A stretch of 32,420 nt of DNA, taken from Bacteroidales bacterium. GTDB taxonomy: Bacteria > Bacteroidota > Bacteroidia > Bacteroidales > P3. A program made the position numbers and the translations under genes. Below, one piece after another: positions 6,666 to 14,937 of the stretch. The stretch covers positions 1 through 32,420 of the forward strand of contig JAFVBC010000002.1 in assembly GCA_017480185.1 (NCBI GenBank), written 5' to 3'. Position 1 is the stretch's first letter; the number at the start of each line of letters is the position of its first letter. The notes below the pieces were generated by a model, which was not told the DNA's origin, ran no database searches, and saw nothing but the letters and a program-made list of their open reading frames with translations.

Positions 6666-8541
6666 CTACGTCTCCTTTTATCTCGTCTTCTTTGGATTTC
6701 TTCTCCGATTCTATGAGTATCTTTAATTTAGCCTGTTGTAAAGCAATTTGCTGACGTGCATTTTGCATTTTTTTCTCAAACTCTTCTTTAAGAAGATCGG
6801 CCTGCTTAGAATTGGCAAGAAACCCTAAGTTGTTTTCCCACAAAGAAAGATCATTCCTCAGTTTTTCTATCTTCTCCTGCAATTCCTGTCTCTCGTTACT
6901 AATAAACCTCTTTGCATCACCACCATAACTTTTCAACTTTTCACGATAGGCCGATTCCTCTGCCTCTCTCGCACTAATCTTCAACTGCTCAAATATACGA
7001 TCCAGTTCCTGGCGATAGGCTTGCTGCAGACGCTCTTTGTCTGACATGGGTACAAATCCTATTTCTGACCATTGACGTTGAAAGTCTTTAATAGCTTTTA
7101 GGTTCTCTGTCTTATCCGTACCAAAGGAATATTCCTTTAATTGCCGTATAATAGCCTCTTTCTTCTCAAGATTTTCTTTCTCAGAGCTACGACGTTCCTT
7201 ATAGTATTCCCCTTTCTTTGCAAAGAACTCGTCACATGCTGCACGGAAACGTTGCCACACCTTATCGCTCACCTTTCGACTCGTAGTGCCTATAGATTTC
7301 CATTCTGCCTGCAATTGCAGCAGTTCTTCGGTGGCTTTTTTCCAGTCTTCACGCTTTGCAATTGCTTCGGCTTTAAGACACAAATCTATCTTTTTGTGAT
7401 AGTTTTGGTCTTGTTCCTCGCGTATATTGCTAAAATATTCCTTCTTTTCCCCGTAGTGTTTGTCGATAATTCCTTTGAATTTACCCCATATTTCCTCGTT
7501 CACTTCGTGTGGAACCGGGCCTATTGTCTTCCACACTTTAAGCAATTCGTCAAGAGCAGCGGTAAGTTCATTCCAATCCTTGGCACTTTGTGGGGTTGTG
7601 GCAACAAGGTCTATGGCCTTATCAACAAGAGCTTGTTTGGCAAGGAGATTATTGTTCATTTCCTCTTTTCGGCTCTCGTAGTACTCTTTTCTTCTCTGGT
7701 CTATTTGATTTGCTGCATTGCAAAAGCGTTGCCAGATCTCGTCGTTTTGCTCAGTGGGCACTGGTCCTATTTCTTTCCAACGAGCACGTAAGTCTTGTAG
7801 CCCCTTAAATGCTTTTGTTATAGACTCCTCTACAATAAGTTCCTCTGCCTGCTCACACAACTGAATTTTATCTTCTAAATTCTTCTTTTGGTCAAGGGCA
7901 CGCAGTTCTCTATTTATTTTTAGTTTATTGAAAAACTGTTCAATTTGAAAGTGGTAGGTCTGCCACAAATCATTCATTTTCTCACGAGGGACATCTCCAA
8001 TGGCCTTCCACTTGTCTTGTACAGCGTTGAATTTGTCCAATGATGCCTTTACCGACTCTTCGTTAACATCAACCAGTTGACGCAATTCCTCAATCAACGC
8101 CAACTTCGCCTCGTAATTTTTCTTCTTCTGTTCCTCAACTTCTTCGTGCAGTTTCTGCCTACGTTGACGGTAGGTATCGTATAACTTGGAGAACTCTTCA
8201 CTAACACTATCGCTCATTTCTTCATAACTCTCTCTATCCCCGCCATTGGCCAAATACTGCTCAAGGGCTTGTTGTTGCAATTCCTTAGTCTTACTTATAA
8301 AGGCAATGCGAACCGATGCCACAAGATTTTTCACTGTCTGAATATCCTGTTGCATCAAGTTTTTCAATTCGTCAACAAGTTCTTCGCGACTTTTTTCTTC
8401 GTAGTTAACCTCTTGCACAAATGCGCCACTTTCATTGGTCGAAGCCTCCTCCGATGGGGTAGGGGTGGTTGACAAGGTGTTGTCTTCAGCGTGTTGCAGT
8501 TCTTCGTTATCTAGAACATGGGTTACGTTGAGTTCTTCCAT
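6652..8541 (-). CDS. DUF349 repeat protein, coiled-coil rich
   Basis: A 629-residue predicted cytoplasmic protein without signal peptide or membrane segment. It contains five DUF349 repeats marked by W-x-x-I-G motifs at residues 178, 255, 337, 414 and 491, a regular step of about 77-82 residues, each followed by a V-P ... W/L-Q-x-F helix. The N-terminal 50 residues are acidic and low complexity; the rest is almost all charged helix, ending in a lysine-rich tail. DUF349 proteins are widespread in Bacteroidota and their biochemical role is not established. It is the first gene of the operon running through gldB, the LtaS-like gene, lipid kinase and SUI1; a Bacteroides-type promoter lies 88-95 bases upstream. 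Its stop is inside the gldB start region (14-base overlap). Confidence 0.92.
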   Translation of the reverse strand: MEELNVTHVLDNEELQHAEDNTLSTTPTPSEEASTNESGAFVQEVNYEEKSREELVDELKNLMQQDIQTVKNLVASVRIAFISKTKELQQQALEQYLANGGDRESYEEMSDSVSEEFSKLYDTYRQRRQKLHEEVEEQKKKNYEAKLALIEELRQLVDVNEESVKASLDKFNAVQDKWKAIGDVPREKMNDLWQTYHFQIEQFFNKLKINRELRALDQKKNLEDKIQLCEQAEELIVEESITKAFKGLQDLRARWKEIGPVPTEQNDEIWQRFCNAANQIDQRRKEYYESRKEEMNNNLLAKQALVDKAIDLVATTPQSAKDWNELTAALDELLKVWKTIGPVPHEVNEEIWGKFKGIIDKHYGEKKEYFSNIREEQDQNYHKKIDLCLKAEAIAKREDWKKATEELLQLQAEWKSIGTTSRKVSDKVWQRFRAACDEFFAKKGEYYKERRSSEKENLEKKEAIIRQLKEYSFGTDKTENLKAIKDFQRQWSEIGFVPMSDKERLQQAYRQELDRIFEQLKISAREAEESAYREKLKSYGGDAKRFISNERQELQEKIEKLRNDLSLWENNLGFLANSKQADLLKEEFEKKMQNARQQIALQQAKLKILIESEKKSKEDEIKGDVDASK

Positions 8542-8628
8542 TTTGTTTTTTGTTTGTGATTAAGAATTACCTCTGTAACAAAGCATTACAGGATGACGTT
8601 CCATTCCATGCTATCAAGCATAGAGGTG

Positions 8629-8662
8629 CAAATTTATACTTTTTTGATGAATGATTGTGAAA
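8629..8662 (-). promoter_or_regulatory. Bacteroides-type promoter for the DUF349-gldB operon
   Basis: On the minus strand TAAATTTG (8636 to 8629) matches the Bacteroidota -7 consensus TAnnTTTG exactly. Twenty bases upstream TTTCAC (8662 to 8657) is a weak version of the -33 TTTG element. The predicted leader is about 80 nt before the DUF349 ATG. Confidence 0.55.
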
Positions 8663-8676
8663 TAAAAACAATGCTA

Positions 8677-9504
8677 TTAATCGCAAAGCACATATACGTC
8701 TTCTCGTTGATTTATCATCAACACAGGCGTATTTCCTGCGTGTTTCAACAGTCGTAACTCTTCTCGACCAATTATTAGGTCTATCGTATCGCGTTCGCGT
8801 AAGTTTGTGGCCAGCACAATCATAACATCGGGTTTTAACTCGTCAAGAGCTTGTCTATCGGTGGTTTTCCTCACCCTGGTACCACCATTCAATATGGTAA
8901 AAGAATATTTCACATTCAATGACTTAAGCATTCTCTCGGCAAACCTGCGATTGTTATGGCACTTTTCCTCCAAACGTTCATCTTTATACTTTGGACAAGC
9001 CATTGTGAGATCACTTCCCAAAAAGCGAGGAAAATATGATGCCCATATCAACTTATCTTTCCCTTCGCGACGGAAATCAAGTGTACAAATAGCTTTTCTA
9101 AAGCACGGAGTATTACTGACCGACACCGTTTCCTTTGCTTCTATAGGTACAAGCATATAGGCTGTGCGACAATCATTAAACATGCGAAGCACCTTTCCAG
9201 GCTTCAACATTGATCCAAACAAAGCCTTTCTATCGTATGCAGCCACTGTCAAAACGCCACCAATTGCATTTGGCAAACTACCTATAGCTGTTTTCCATTT
9301 GCCATGCAGTACCATATAATGCTGCCCCAATTTTGCCACCCATTCTGTAGCCACAGCCTGTTCCTCCTTATTTCTACATACATGAAGCAACACCAGGCCT
9401 TTGTTTAGCATTGATGCACACATTTGGGCATATTGCACCACCCTTTCAGCCGATTGCTTCTCAAACAAGCAAGCTATTACAAACTGATCTTTTTTCTGTG
9501 GCAT
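8677..9504 (-). CDS. Universal stress protein (Usp)-like protein, probably two degenerate domains
   Basis: A 275-residue cytoplasmic protein without signal peptide. The N-terminal half (about 1-120) begins with FVIACLFEKQSAERVVQYAQMCA, like the first strand and helix of a Usp domain, and contains LVLLHV. The C-terminal half (about 135-275) repeats the layout, with a Usp-like end KPDVMIVLATN ... LLKHAGNTPVLMIN. The glycine-rich ATP signature G-x2-G-x9-G(S/T) of ATP-binding Usp proteins is not intact, so nucleotide binding is doubtful. It starts 4 bases after the stop of the large T9SS-secreted protein and is probably cotranscribed with it, an odd pairing of a cytoplasmic stress-type protein with a surface cargo. 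The fold assignment comes from pattern only. Confidence 0.6.
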   Translation of the reverse strand: MPQKKDQFVIACLFEKQSAERVVQYAQMCASMLNKGLVLLHVCRNKEEQAVATEWVAKLGQHYMVLHGKWKTAIGSLPNAIGGVLTVAAYDRKALFGSMLKPGKVLRMFNDCRTAYMLVPIEAKETVSVSNTPCFRKAICTLDFRREGKDKLIWASYFPRFLGSDLTMACPKYKDERLEEKCHNNRRFAERMLKSLNVKYSFTILNGGTRVRKTTDRQALDELKPDVMIVLATNLRERDTIDLIIGREELRLLKHAGNTPVLMINQREDVYVLCD

Positions 9505-9508
9505 AACC

Positions 9509-12500
9509 CTATTTTATCAATGTAATATCGCCCTTATAATCGCTTTCCTTATTGAACGGACATCGAATATGGCAGGTATAAGTGTATACCCCAGGTAGGC
9601 ACTCGTGCCCTTTGTATGTGCCGTCCCAACACTTGTTAGCGTCATTGCTTTCAAAGACCTTCTCTCCCCAGCGATTGAATATTGCTATATGGAATTCAAG
9701 CAGTGCCTCACCATCAAAGCACAATTGATCGTTCACGCCGTCGCCATTGGGAGTAAAAGCATTGGGAATAACAAAATAACTCTCGCCACACGTTATAGGG
9801 TCGCAAACTATTGTTACCGTATCTATTGCTTGACATCCATTGGCATTTTCCGCTCGCACTACGTATACTACCAACGTATCTGTTGGCTCTGCTACTGCGG
9901 TTGAAGCCGATGGATTGACGATATCAGAAGCGGGACTCCACTCGTAACGCCATGATGGATTACCATTTGTGAATAGACTAACAGTGTCGCCAAGCAAGAT
10001 TCTTCTTCGTCCACTCCATGCACGAAAACCCCACATTGTGCTATCTATATCAATCTTACTTGTGTCAGAAACGCTGCAACCATTATCGTCAACGAGCAAC
10101 GTAGTATAAACCCCAGCACAAAGTCCCGTAGTATCGTGGCGACTAAACGTCCCTGTCGAGCCCTCAACCCATACCGAGAGCGTACCAACACACGACGTGT
10201 CGCACAGTGAGGTGGATATTTGTTTGCCGATGCGTGGTCTATTGGGAGTACGAATAATTGTACTTCCCATCTCTTCACAACCGAAACCAATAGCACGGTA
10301 AGCCACATTCTGGCCACCTGCAAGGTTGTCGAGCCACACCGTGTCGGCACGCCATCCAGTATATGGTACCGTTCGACTATTAACCGAGAAAAAAATCTGC
10401 AATGAGTCGGCATCATTTTCGCGCGTCAATCCCGATCCTAAAATTAGCGTCATTCGTCCATCAGTGTGGTCGGTACATGAAGGATCAACTACAATCACAC
10501 TGTCTATCAGTGTGTAACTCTTCACTATAAATGTGTCGGTCTCGGTACATCCTTGATCAGAAACTTCTATCACATATATTCCGGCACTGCTCACCCACGG
10601 ATTTGGCACTGTGGTGTCGCTCACATTTGTTGTTAGCCAACGAAAATTCACACCAGCTTGAGGTTCAATACCTATTTGCACATCAACGTCGCCACAGGCT
10701 GTGATAACTGACGTTTCGCGCATCGATGCACCTATCACACGCACCACATGACTCACTTCATCGCTGGTTGCACATCCCTCTGGCAACGTGGCAACAAGTC
10801 TCACCGTGTAATTCCCAGCATGTGTATAAGTGTGGGTAGGGGAGCGTTCGGTCGAAGTGGTGCCATCACCAAAATCCCATAAGAATTGTGAACCGCGACC
10901 AGTATTGTTGAAATTCACCGTGTAGGGGGGGCAAGCTGCAGGTGGTGGAACAAACTCAGCCACAGGGAAGTCGTTGGTGATGTTGAACTTAAATACAGCA
11001 TTATTGCAGTTTGTTGAGCGGTTACTGTCGCTCCAGGCTCCAGCACTGGTGGGGAACTGATTAGTGCCGCCGCACGATGCACACACCGCCTGGTAGAGTG
11101 TGGCTAATTTATCAAAGCGCGACGTACCTCCATCCACATGGTCGCCACCGCCATAATTGCCCATTGTGGCATCATGCATCTCACCAAAGAAAGTGGCATA
11201 TTCCAAATGATTGGCATCGCGGTCTATGCTGATGATATAGAAATCCTGCCCGTCGGTGGCATTACTATATGCGTTCGGGGTGGTCTCCATACCTGTAGTG
11301 CCTTGCGTGTTCCATGTAACCGAGCCATATCCCACCATATCGCGCCCCCATCCAGCGGCATACACGCGGTTGCACACATCGGCTGCAAAGGCTGTGGGCG
11401 AGAGATTTATGCGCCCTGGGGTACCAAACACTGTAGCCCACTCGCGACACGATAAATCGGCCAAAAAACGAACCAAAAGCATGCCCGACCCAGGCACACA
11501 ATAACCAGCGTTGTGCAACATGGTGGTTCCCTCTGCCTTTGTTTGCCCATATGCAAAAACCTCATCGTTACTGCCCGAGCGCACAAAATAGGTCTGGTCG
11601 TAAACATTACTACCAAAGTATGTCCCACCCAATATACGATCGCCATGGTAGGATATTCGATACACGAAACCATCGGCCGAACCACCACCATACAGTTGCT
11701 GATATGCATTCGATGGCATTACCAAGTCGGTCGAATTGGTTCCGCCACACACCAGCACATTGTAAGACGTGTCAACATCAACCGAGTATACTGCATCGTC
11801 GCCACTACCACCAATATACGTGCTCCACAACATGTTGCGCAGGTTATAGTCCAGTTTCATAACAATGCCGTCTTGCCGTCCGCCCGAACGGGGTTGCACC
11901 GTACCTGCAGTGGTAGGGAAATCAAGGCTCATGGTTGTAGAGCCTATGTAGACATTATTTTGATCGTCGGTTATTAACTCGCCACGGGCCCCATCGCCAT
12001 AGTTGTAGTAGAGCGAGTCGTTTCCGTTCATCACGGTCATGTAGTTGTTGTTGTAGTAGCTCCTGTAATTCAACCCATCATTACCACTTCCTCCGACGTA
12101 GGTCGATGCTTGAAGTTGACGTCCATCGGCACTAAAGCGCGACACAAATATATCGCTGCCGTTGGGATAGTTGATTGTGTAACTCTCATAGTAGATTGAA
12201 GAACCTCCGTTAAAACGCGTGCTATACGCACCTGGTGTGACAGGAAAGTCGCCCGATCCAGTGGTACCAAACACCAACAACTCATTCATTCCGTTGACAT
12301 ACATGCTGTGAGGCATGTCGGCACTAGCCCCTCCAAGATAGGTGGCAAACATGCGTTGCGTTCCGAGACTATCAAATTTGAATATACCCACGTCTGTTCC
12401 TCCATTATAGGCCACCGAATATGCTCCAAGCGAGGTAGGATAGCCCACACCAAATACCAATCCAGCCGTGTAAACATTCTTCTCAACATCGTATGTCGCC

Positions 12501-13312
12501 GTGGCCCCCCAGTTATCGGCCGTTGCACCAGTATAGGTAGAGAACACAAGCATCGGATCTATCACCAACTCTTCTGTCTCGGCATATTCACCCACCTCCA
12601 CACGCACCTCATAGGAGCCATGTTTCCGCTCTACTGCCCACCTTGAAGCAATCTCTTTCTGCTGGCCATCAATCATTTGATAAACATAGGGCTTCAACTC
12701 CACAATATCGCGTACCGATGTTTTGATGCGTAGATCGCCCTCGCGAGTAAGCACAACGCCATCGGTCCCCTCATAACGCACCACTATTTGCTTTGTGTCG
12801 GCATGGGGTTTTACTACAAAGTTGTATTTCAAGGCTTTTTTAGCCGAAATAACCTCCAAATCCACACCACTATACAGTTCACGATACATCACTCGGGCAT
12901 ATTCACCCACCCCCGAACGCCATCGGCTGGGGTCATTACCAAGGTAATAGTTTGAATATGTCTCCAAAGCATCATCACCTGTCGGTACTAACTTATGGCA
13001 CCCCACAAAACTCATCCTGTATGCATGAAAAGCAAGTTCCTTTTTTCCTGGCGAAGGGTGGGGGATAGGATCACGCAACGCAACCGTCAAGCAGCCATCT
13101 TCAACAAACACTGCCCCATCACGCAATTGCGCCTCAAAGCGTGCAGGGTGCGACCACTGGCCAATATTCTCAACAAAACTCACTGCGCCACCCACACCAA
13201 GTGTGTCGCGCGCACTGCGAGCACCGCACATCGGCATCGCCCACACACACAATAAAACCAGCACAACCCCGTGCGCCCACAAGCCTTGATATGTTCCACG
13301 TCCAAAGTTCAC
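9509..13312 (-). CDS. Large T9SS type-B secreted protein with SBBP-like repeats, PKD domain and gliding-motility-associated C-terminal domain
   Basis: A 1267-residue cell-surface or secreted protein. A signal peptide (about 1-31) precedes an N-terminal domain (about 44-253) starting FVENIGQW, typical of large Bacteroidota proteins with beta-propeller repeats. About seven repeats follow (255-775) with a core like STYxGGSGxD, seen at residues 258, 324, 404, 497, 564, 626 and 706. A PKD domain with FLWDFGDGTTS lies near 785-860. Then come cysteine-containing Ig-like segments, and a C-terminal domain (about 1180-1267) with PNAFTPNGDGVND, FNRWGEKVFES and a terminal GDITLIK: the type-B T9SS sorting domain. 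The role is probably adhesion or another surface function; no enzyme domain is seen. First gene of a two-gene operon with the Usp-like gene. The predicted promoter lies almost at the start codon. Confidence 0.93.
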   Translation of the reverse strand: MNFGRGTYQGLWAHGVVLVLLCVWAMPMCGARSARDTLGVGGAVSFVENIGQWSHPARFEAQLRDGAVFVEDGCLTVALRDPIPHPSPGKKELAFHAYRMSFVGCHKLVPTGDDALETYSNYYLGNDPSRWRSGVGEYARVMYRELYSGVDLEVISAKKALKYNFVVKPHADTKQIVVRYEGTDGVVLTREGDLRIKTSVRDIVELKPYVYQMIDGQQKEIASRWAVERKHGSYEVRVEVGEYAETEELVIDPMLVFSTYTGATADNWGATATYDVEKNVYTAGLVFGVGYPTSLGAYSVAYNGGTDVGIFKFDSLGTQRMFATYLGGASADMPHSMYVNGMNELLVFGTTGSGDFPVTPGAYSTRFNGGSSIYYESYTINYPNGSDIFVSRFSADGRQLQASTYVGGSGNDGLNYRSYYNNNYMTVMNGNDSLYYNYGDGARGELITDDQNNVYIGSTTMSLDFPTTAGTVQPRSGGRQDGIVMKLDYNLRNMLWSTYIGGSGDDAVYSVDVDTSYNVLVCGGTNSTDLVMPSNAYQQLYGGGSADGFVYRISYHGDRILGGTYFGSNVYDQTYFVRSGSNDEVFAYGQTKAEGTTMLHNAGYCVPGSGMLLVRFLADLSCREWATVFGTPGRINLSPTAFAADVCNRVYAAGWGRDMVGYGSVTWNTQGTTGMETTPNAYSNATDGQDFYIISIDRDANHLEYATFFGEMHDATMGNYGGGDHVDGGTSRFDKLATLYQAVCASCGGTNQFPTSAGAWSDSNRSTNCNNAVFKFNITNDFPVAEFVPPPAACPPYTVNFNNTGRGSQFLWDFGDGTTSTERSPTHTYTHAGNYTVRLVATLPEGCATSDEVSHVVRVIGASMRETSVITACGDVDVQIGIEPQAGVNFRWLTTNVSDTTVPNPWVSSAGIYVIEVSDQGCTETDTFIVKSYTLIDSVIVVDPSCTDHTDGRMTLILGSGLTRENDADSLQIFFSVNSRTVPYTGWRADTVWLDNLAGGQNVAYRAIGFGCEEMGSTIIRTPNRPRIGKQISTSLCDTSCVGTLSVWVEGSTGTFSRHDTTGLCAGVYTTLLVDDNGCSVSDTSKIDIDSTMWGFRAWSGRRRILLGDTVSLFTNGNPSWRYEWSPASDIVNPSASTAVAEPTDTLVVYVVRAENANGCQAIDTVTIVCDPITCGESYFVIPNAFTPNGDGVNDQLCFDGEALLEFHIAIFNRWGEKVFESNDANKCWDGTYKGHECLPGVYTYTCHIRCPFNKESDYKGDITLIK

Positions 13313-13316
13313 ATTG

Positions 13317-13348
13317 CAAAGATAATCATTTGTTTTGCGAAAAGCAAG
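13317..13348 (-). promoter_or_regulatory. Bacteroides-type promoter for the T9SS cargo gene, nearly leaderless
   Basis: On the minus strand TATCTTTG (13324 to 13317) is an exact TAnnTTTG -7 element. CTTG (13348 to 13345) lies 20 bases upstream as the -33 element. The ATG of the 1267-residue protein begins at 13312, only 5 bases past the -7 element, so transcription would start at or next to the start codon. Confidence 0.65.
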
Positions 13349-13424
13349 CGTGAAATGTTTTTTATTTCACTTCTCAATCTTTACATACTTCAGCCAACAC
13401 CTCACGGCACATCTATTTTGGGAG

Positions 13425-13545
13425 GTATCAACTACGTATCATCTTGCTATCATATTGGGCTCATGTTCGACTGTTGTAAGTGTTAATAATGTATAAAAGC
13501 CTAACATGATCCTTAGTTGATCCTTAGTTGCTACCTATTTGATAG
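13425..13545. repeat. Inverted repeat element built of 11-bp units (locus 2)
   Basis: Two 44-bp arms, each of four 11-bp units, flank a 33-bp middle; the whole is 121 bp. Left arm (13425-13468): GTATCAACTAC, GTATCATCTTG, CTATCATATTG, GGCTCATGTTC. Complement of the right arm (13502-13545), same direction: CTATCAAATAG, GTAGCAACTAA, GGATCAACTAA, GGATCATGTTA. Pairing is imperfect, but the unit phase is the same in both arms. It fills the spacer of 13313-13684 (372 bp) between the T9SS cargo promoter and the TPR-gene terminator. No gene was seen in that spacer. Confidence 0.7.
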
Positions 13546-13619
13546 CACAATGGTGGTCTGACGGTGGCTACAACAGGATGTTTGATGTAATGTGTTCAGA
13601 TTGAATGGATGAGGATAAA

Positions 13620-13657
13620 AATACAGGGAGGACTCCTTTGGGAGTCCTCCCTGTATT
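13620..13657 (-). terminator. Intrinsic terminator of the gyrA-TPR operon
   Basis: A 17-bp perfect stem (13620-13636 with 13641-13657) has a 4-base loop. In the minus-strand direction it is followed by a short U-run (rc of AAAAT at 13617-13621), 28 bases after the TPR stop codon. The A/T flanks are short on the other side. Confidence 0.88.
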
Positions 13658-13684
13658 CAAAAACGGATTTGATTCGATTAAAAC

Positions 13685-14914
13685 TTATTGAGCCTGCTGA
13701 ATTTCGGCCAATCGGGCATTGACGGCTTTCAAATCGTCATACTGCTCTAAACGGGCATATACCGTCTTCAGAGCCTGTAGGCAATTGAACAGATTGGCAC
13801 GTTGCATTTTTTTTGCATTGTCATCGGTCATGTTGTCAATGTAATTGATGGCCGCCGTGAAGTATTTTGTCGAGTTGCTAAAGAAGCCGTTTGCCTCGCC
13901 AAGCAACTTGTCATACAGACCAGTCTCATCGTCGGGCGGAACCGCATTGGCTGCATCCAACTTATCAACAGCACGGTTGAATATCATTTTGCCCATACCA
14001 AAGTTGGCATCGAACTGGGTGGGATTGATCGTAAGGCTTTCGCTGTACTTTGCCTCCGCACCTTCATAATCTTGTGTGGTTTCGAGGATGGCTGCCGACA
14101 GACCAAGTATTTGAGGATATATATCCGACTGTTCCTTAGTCATTTCCAACACTTGATTTATCATTTCTTTTCCTTTCTCAACATCGTCATTCAACAAGTA
14201 AGCCTCGGCCATGAGCAAGAAGGCATTGTAATCTTTCGGGCAGTTCTTTAAGTAACGGTCGGCAACTTGCTTTGCTTCAGCCTTGTTTCCATCTTCTTTA
14301 TACTGATTGAACAAGGTGCGATAGACCAAATTTTTATCGGTTTTGGCTTTCATCATTTGCGTGAAGTATTTCTTCATGCCCTCGTTGTTTTTCATAGCCT
14401 TGCAGCTAATACCTGCAATATACCGAGCCTCGTCAATATATTTGCGGTCGCCGGTGTTTTGGAACATTTCTATGGCTTTATCCGAACAAGCCAAGGCATC
14501 AGCATATTGTTGCTTGTTGTACAACTCTGTCGAGCGGGTGTAGTATTCGTTGCCAACAAAACGGAACACCGAATTGTTCTCGTCAGCATACTCTTTTTTA
14601 ACGTCAAGGCGCTTACATTCCAGTGCAGCAGCATAGGCCTGTTCTGCCCAATCGGGGGCAAGGTCTTTGAACTTCGACTTTGGATTTGTAGTTTCTCCTC
14701 CTATTCGGGCATAAATCAACCCCTTATACAGCCATGTTTTCGGTTCTCCCTTTGTGTTCTCGTGTTCACATGCCAAGTCAATCTCTTTCTTTGCCTTGTT
14801 CAGGTAGTTTTTCTTTAGGTCTTGTATGGCGCTCTGCACATTCAGGTTCTGTGCCCCGGCCGACAACGTCAGCGCAAAAAGAGCCACCATGATGCTCATT
14901 TTTTTCAGTTTCAT
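13685..14914 (-). CDS. Exported tetratricopeptide-repeat protein
   Basis: A 409-residue protein with a clear signal peptide (MKLKKMSIMVALFALTLSAG, cleaved near AQN at residue 22) and helical TPR-like repeats over most of its length, e.g. YYTRSTELYNKQQYADALACSDKAIEMF and AEAYLLNDDVEKGKEMINQVLEM. No cysteine lipobox or catalytic motif is seen. It is probably a periplasmic scaffold. It begins 23 bases after the gyrA stop with no promoter between, so it is likely cotranscribed, and a strong terminator follows. From memory the gyrA-TPR pair with clpC next door also occurs in other Bacteroidales, which suggests old synteny and not a recent insertion. Confidence 0.88.
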   Translation of the reverse strand: MKLKKMSIMVALFALTLSAGAQNLNVQSAIQDLKKNYLNKAKKEIDLACEHENTKGEPKTWLYKGLIYARIGGETTNPKSKFKDLAPDWAEQAYAAALECKRLDVKKEYADENNSVFRFVGNEYYTRSTELYNKQQYADALACSDKAIEMFQNTGDRKYIDEARYIAGISCKAMKNNEGMKKYFTQMMKAKTDKNLVYRTLFNQYKEDGNKAEAKQVADRYLKNCPKDYNAFLLMAEAYLLNDDVEKGKEMINQVLEMTKEQSDIYPQILGLSAAILETTQDYEGAEAKYSESLTINPTQFDANFGMGKMIFNRAVDKLDAANAVPPDDETGLYDKLLGEANGFFSNSTKYFTAAINYIDNMTDDNAKKMQRANLFNCLQALKTVYARLEQYDDLKAVNARLAEIQQAQ

Positions 14915-14937
14915 ATCGATTGGTTTTTATTGGTTAC

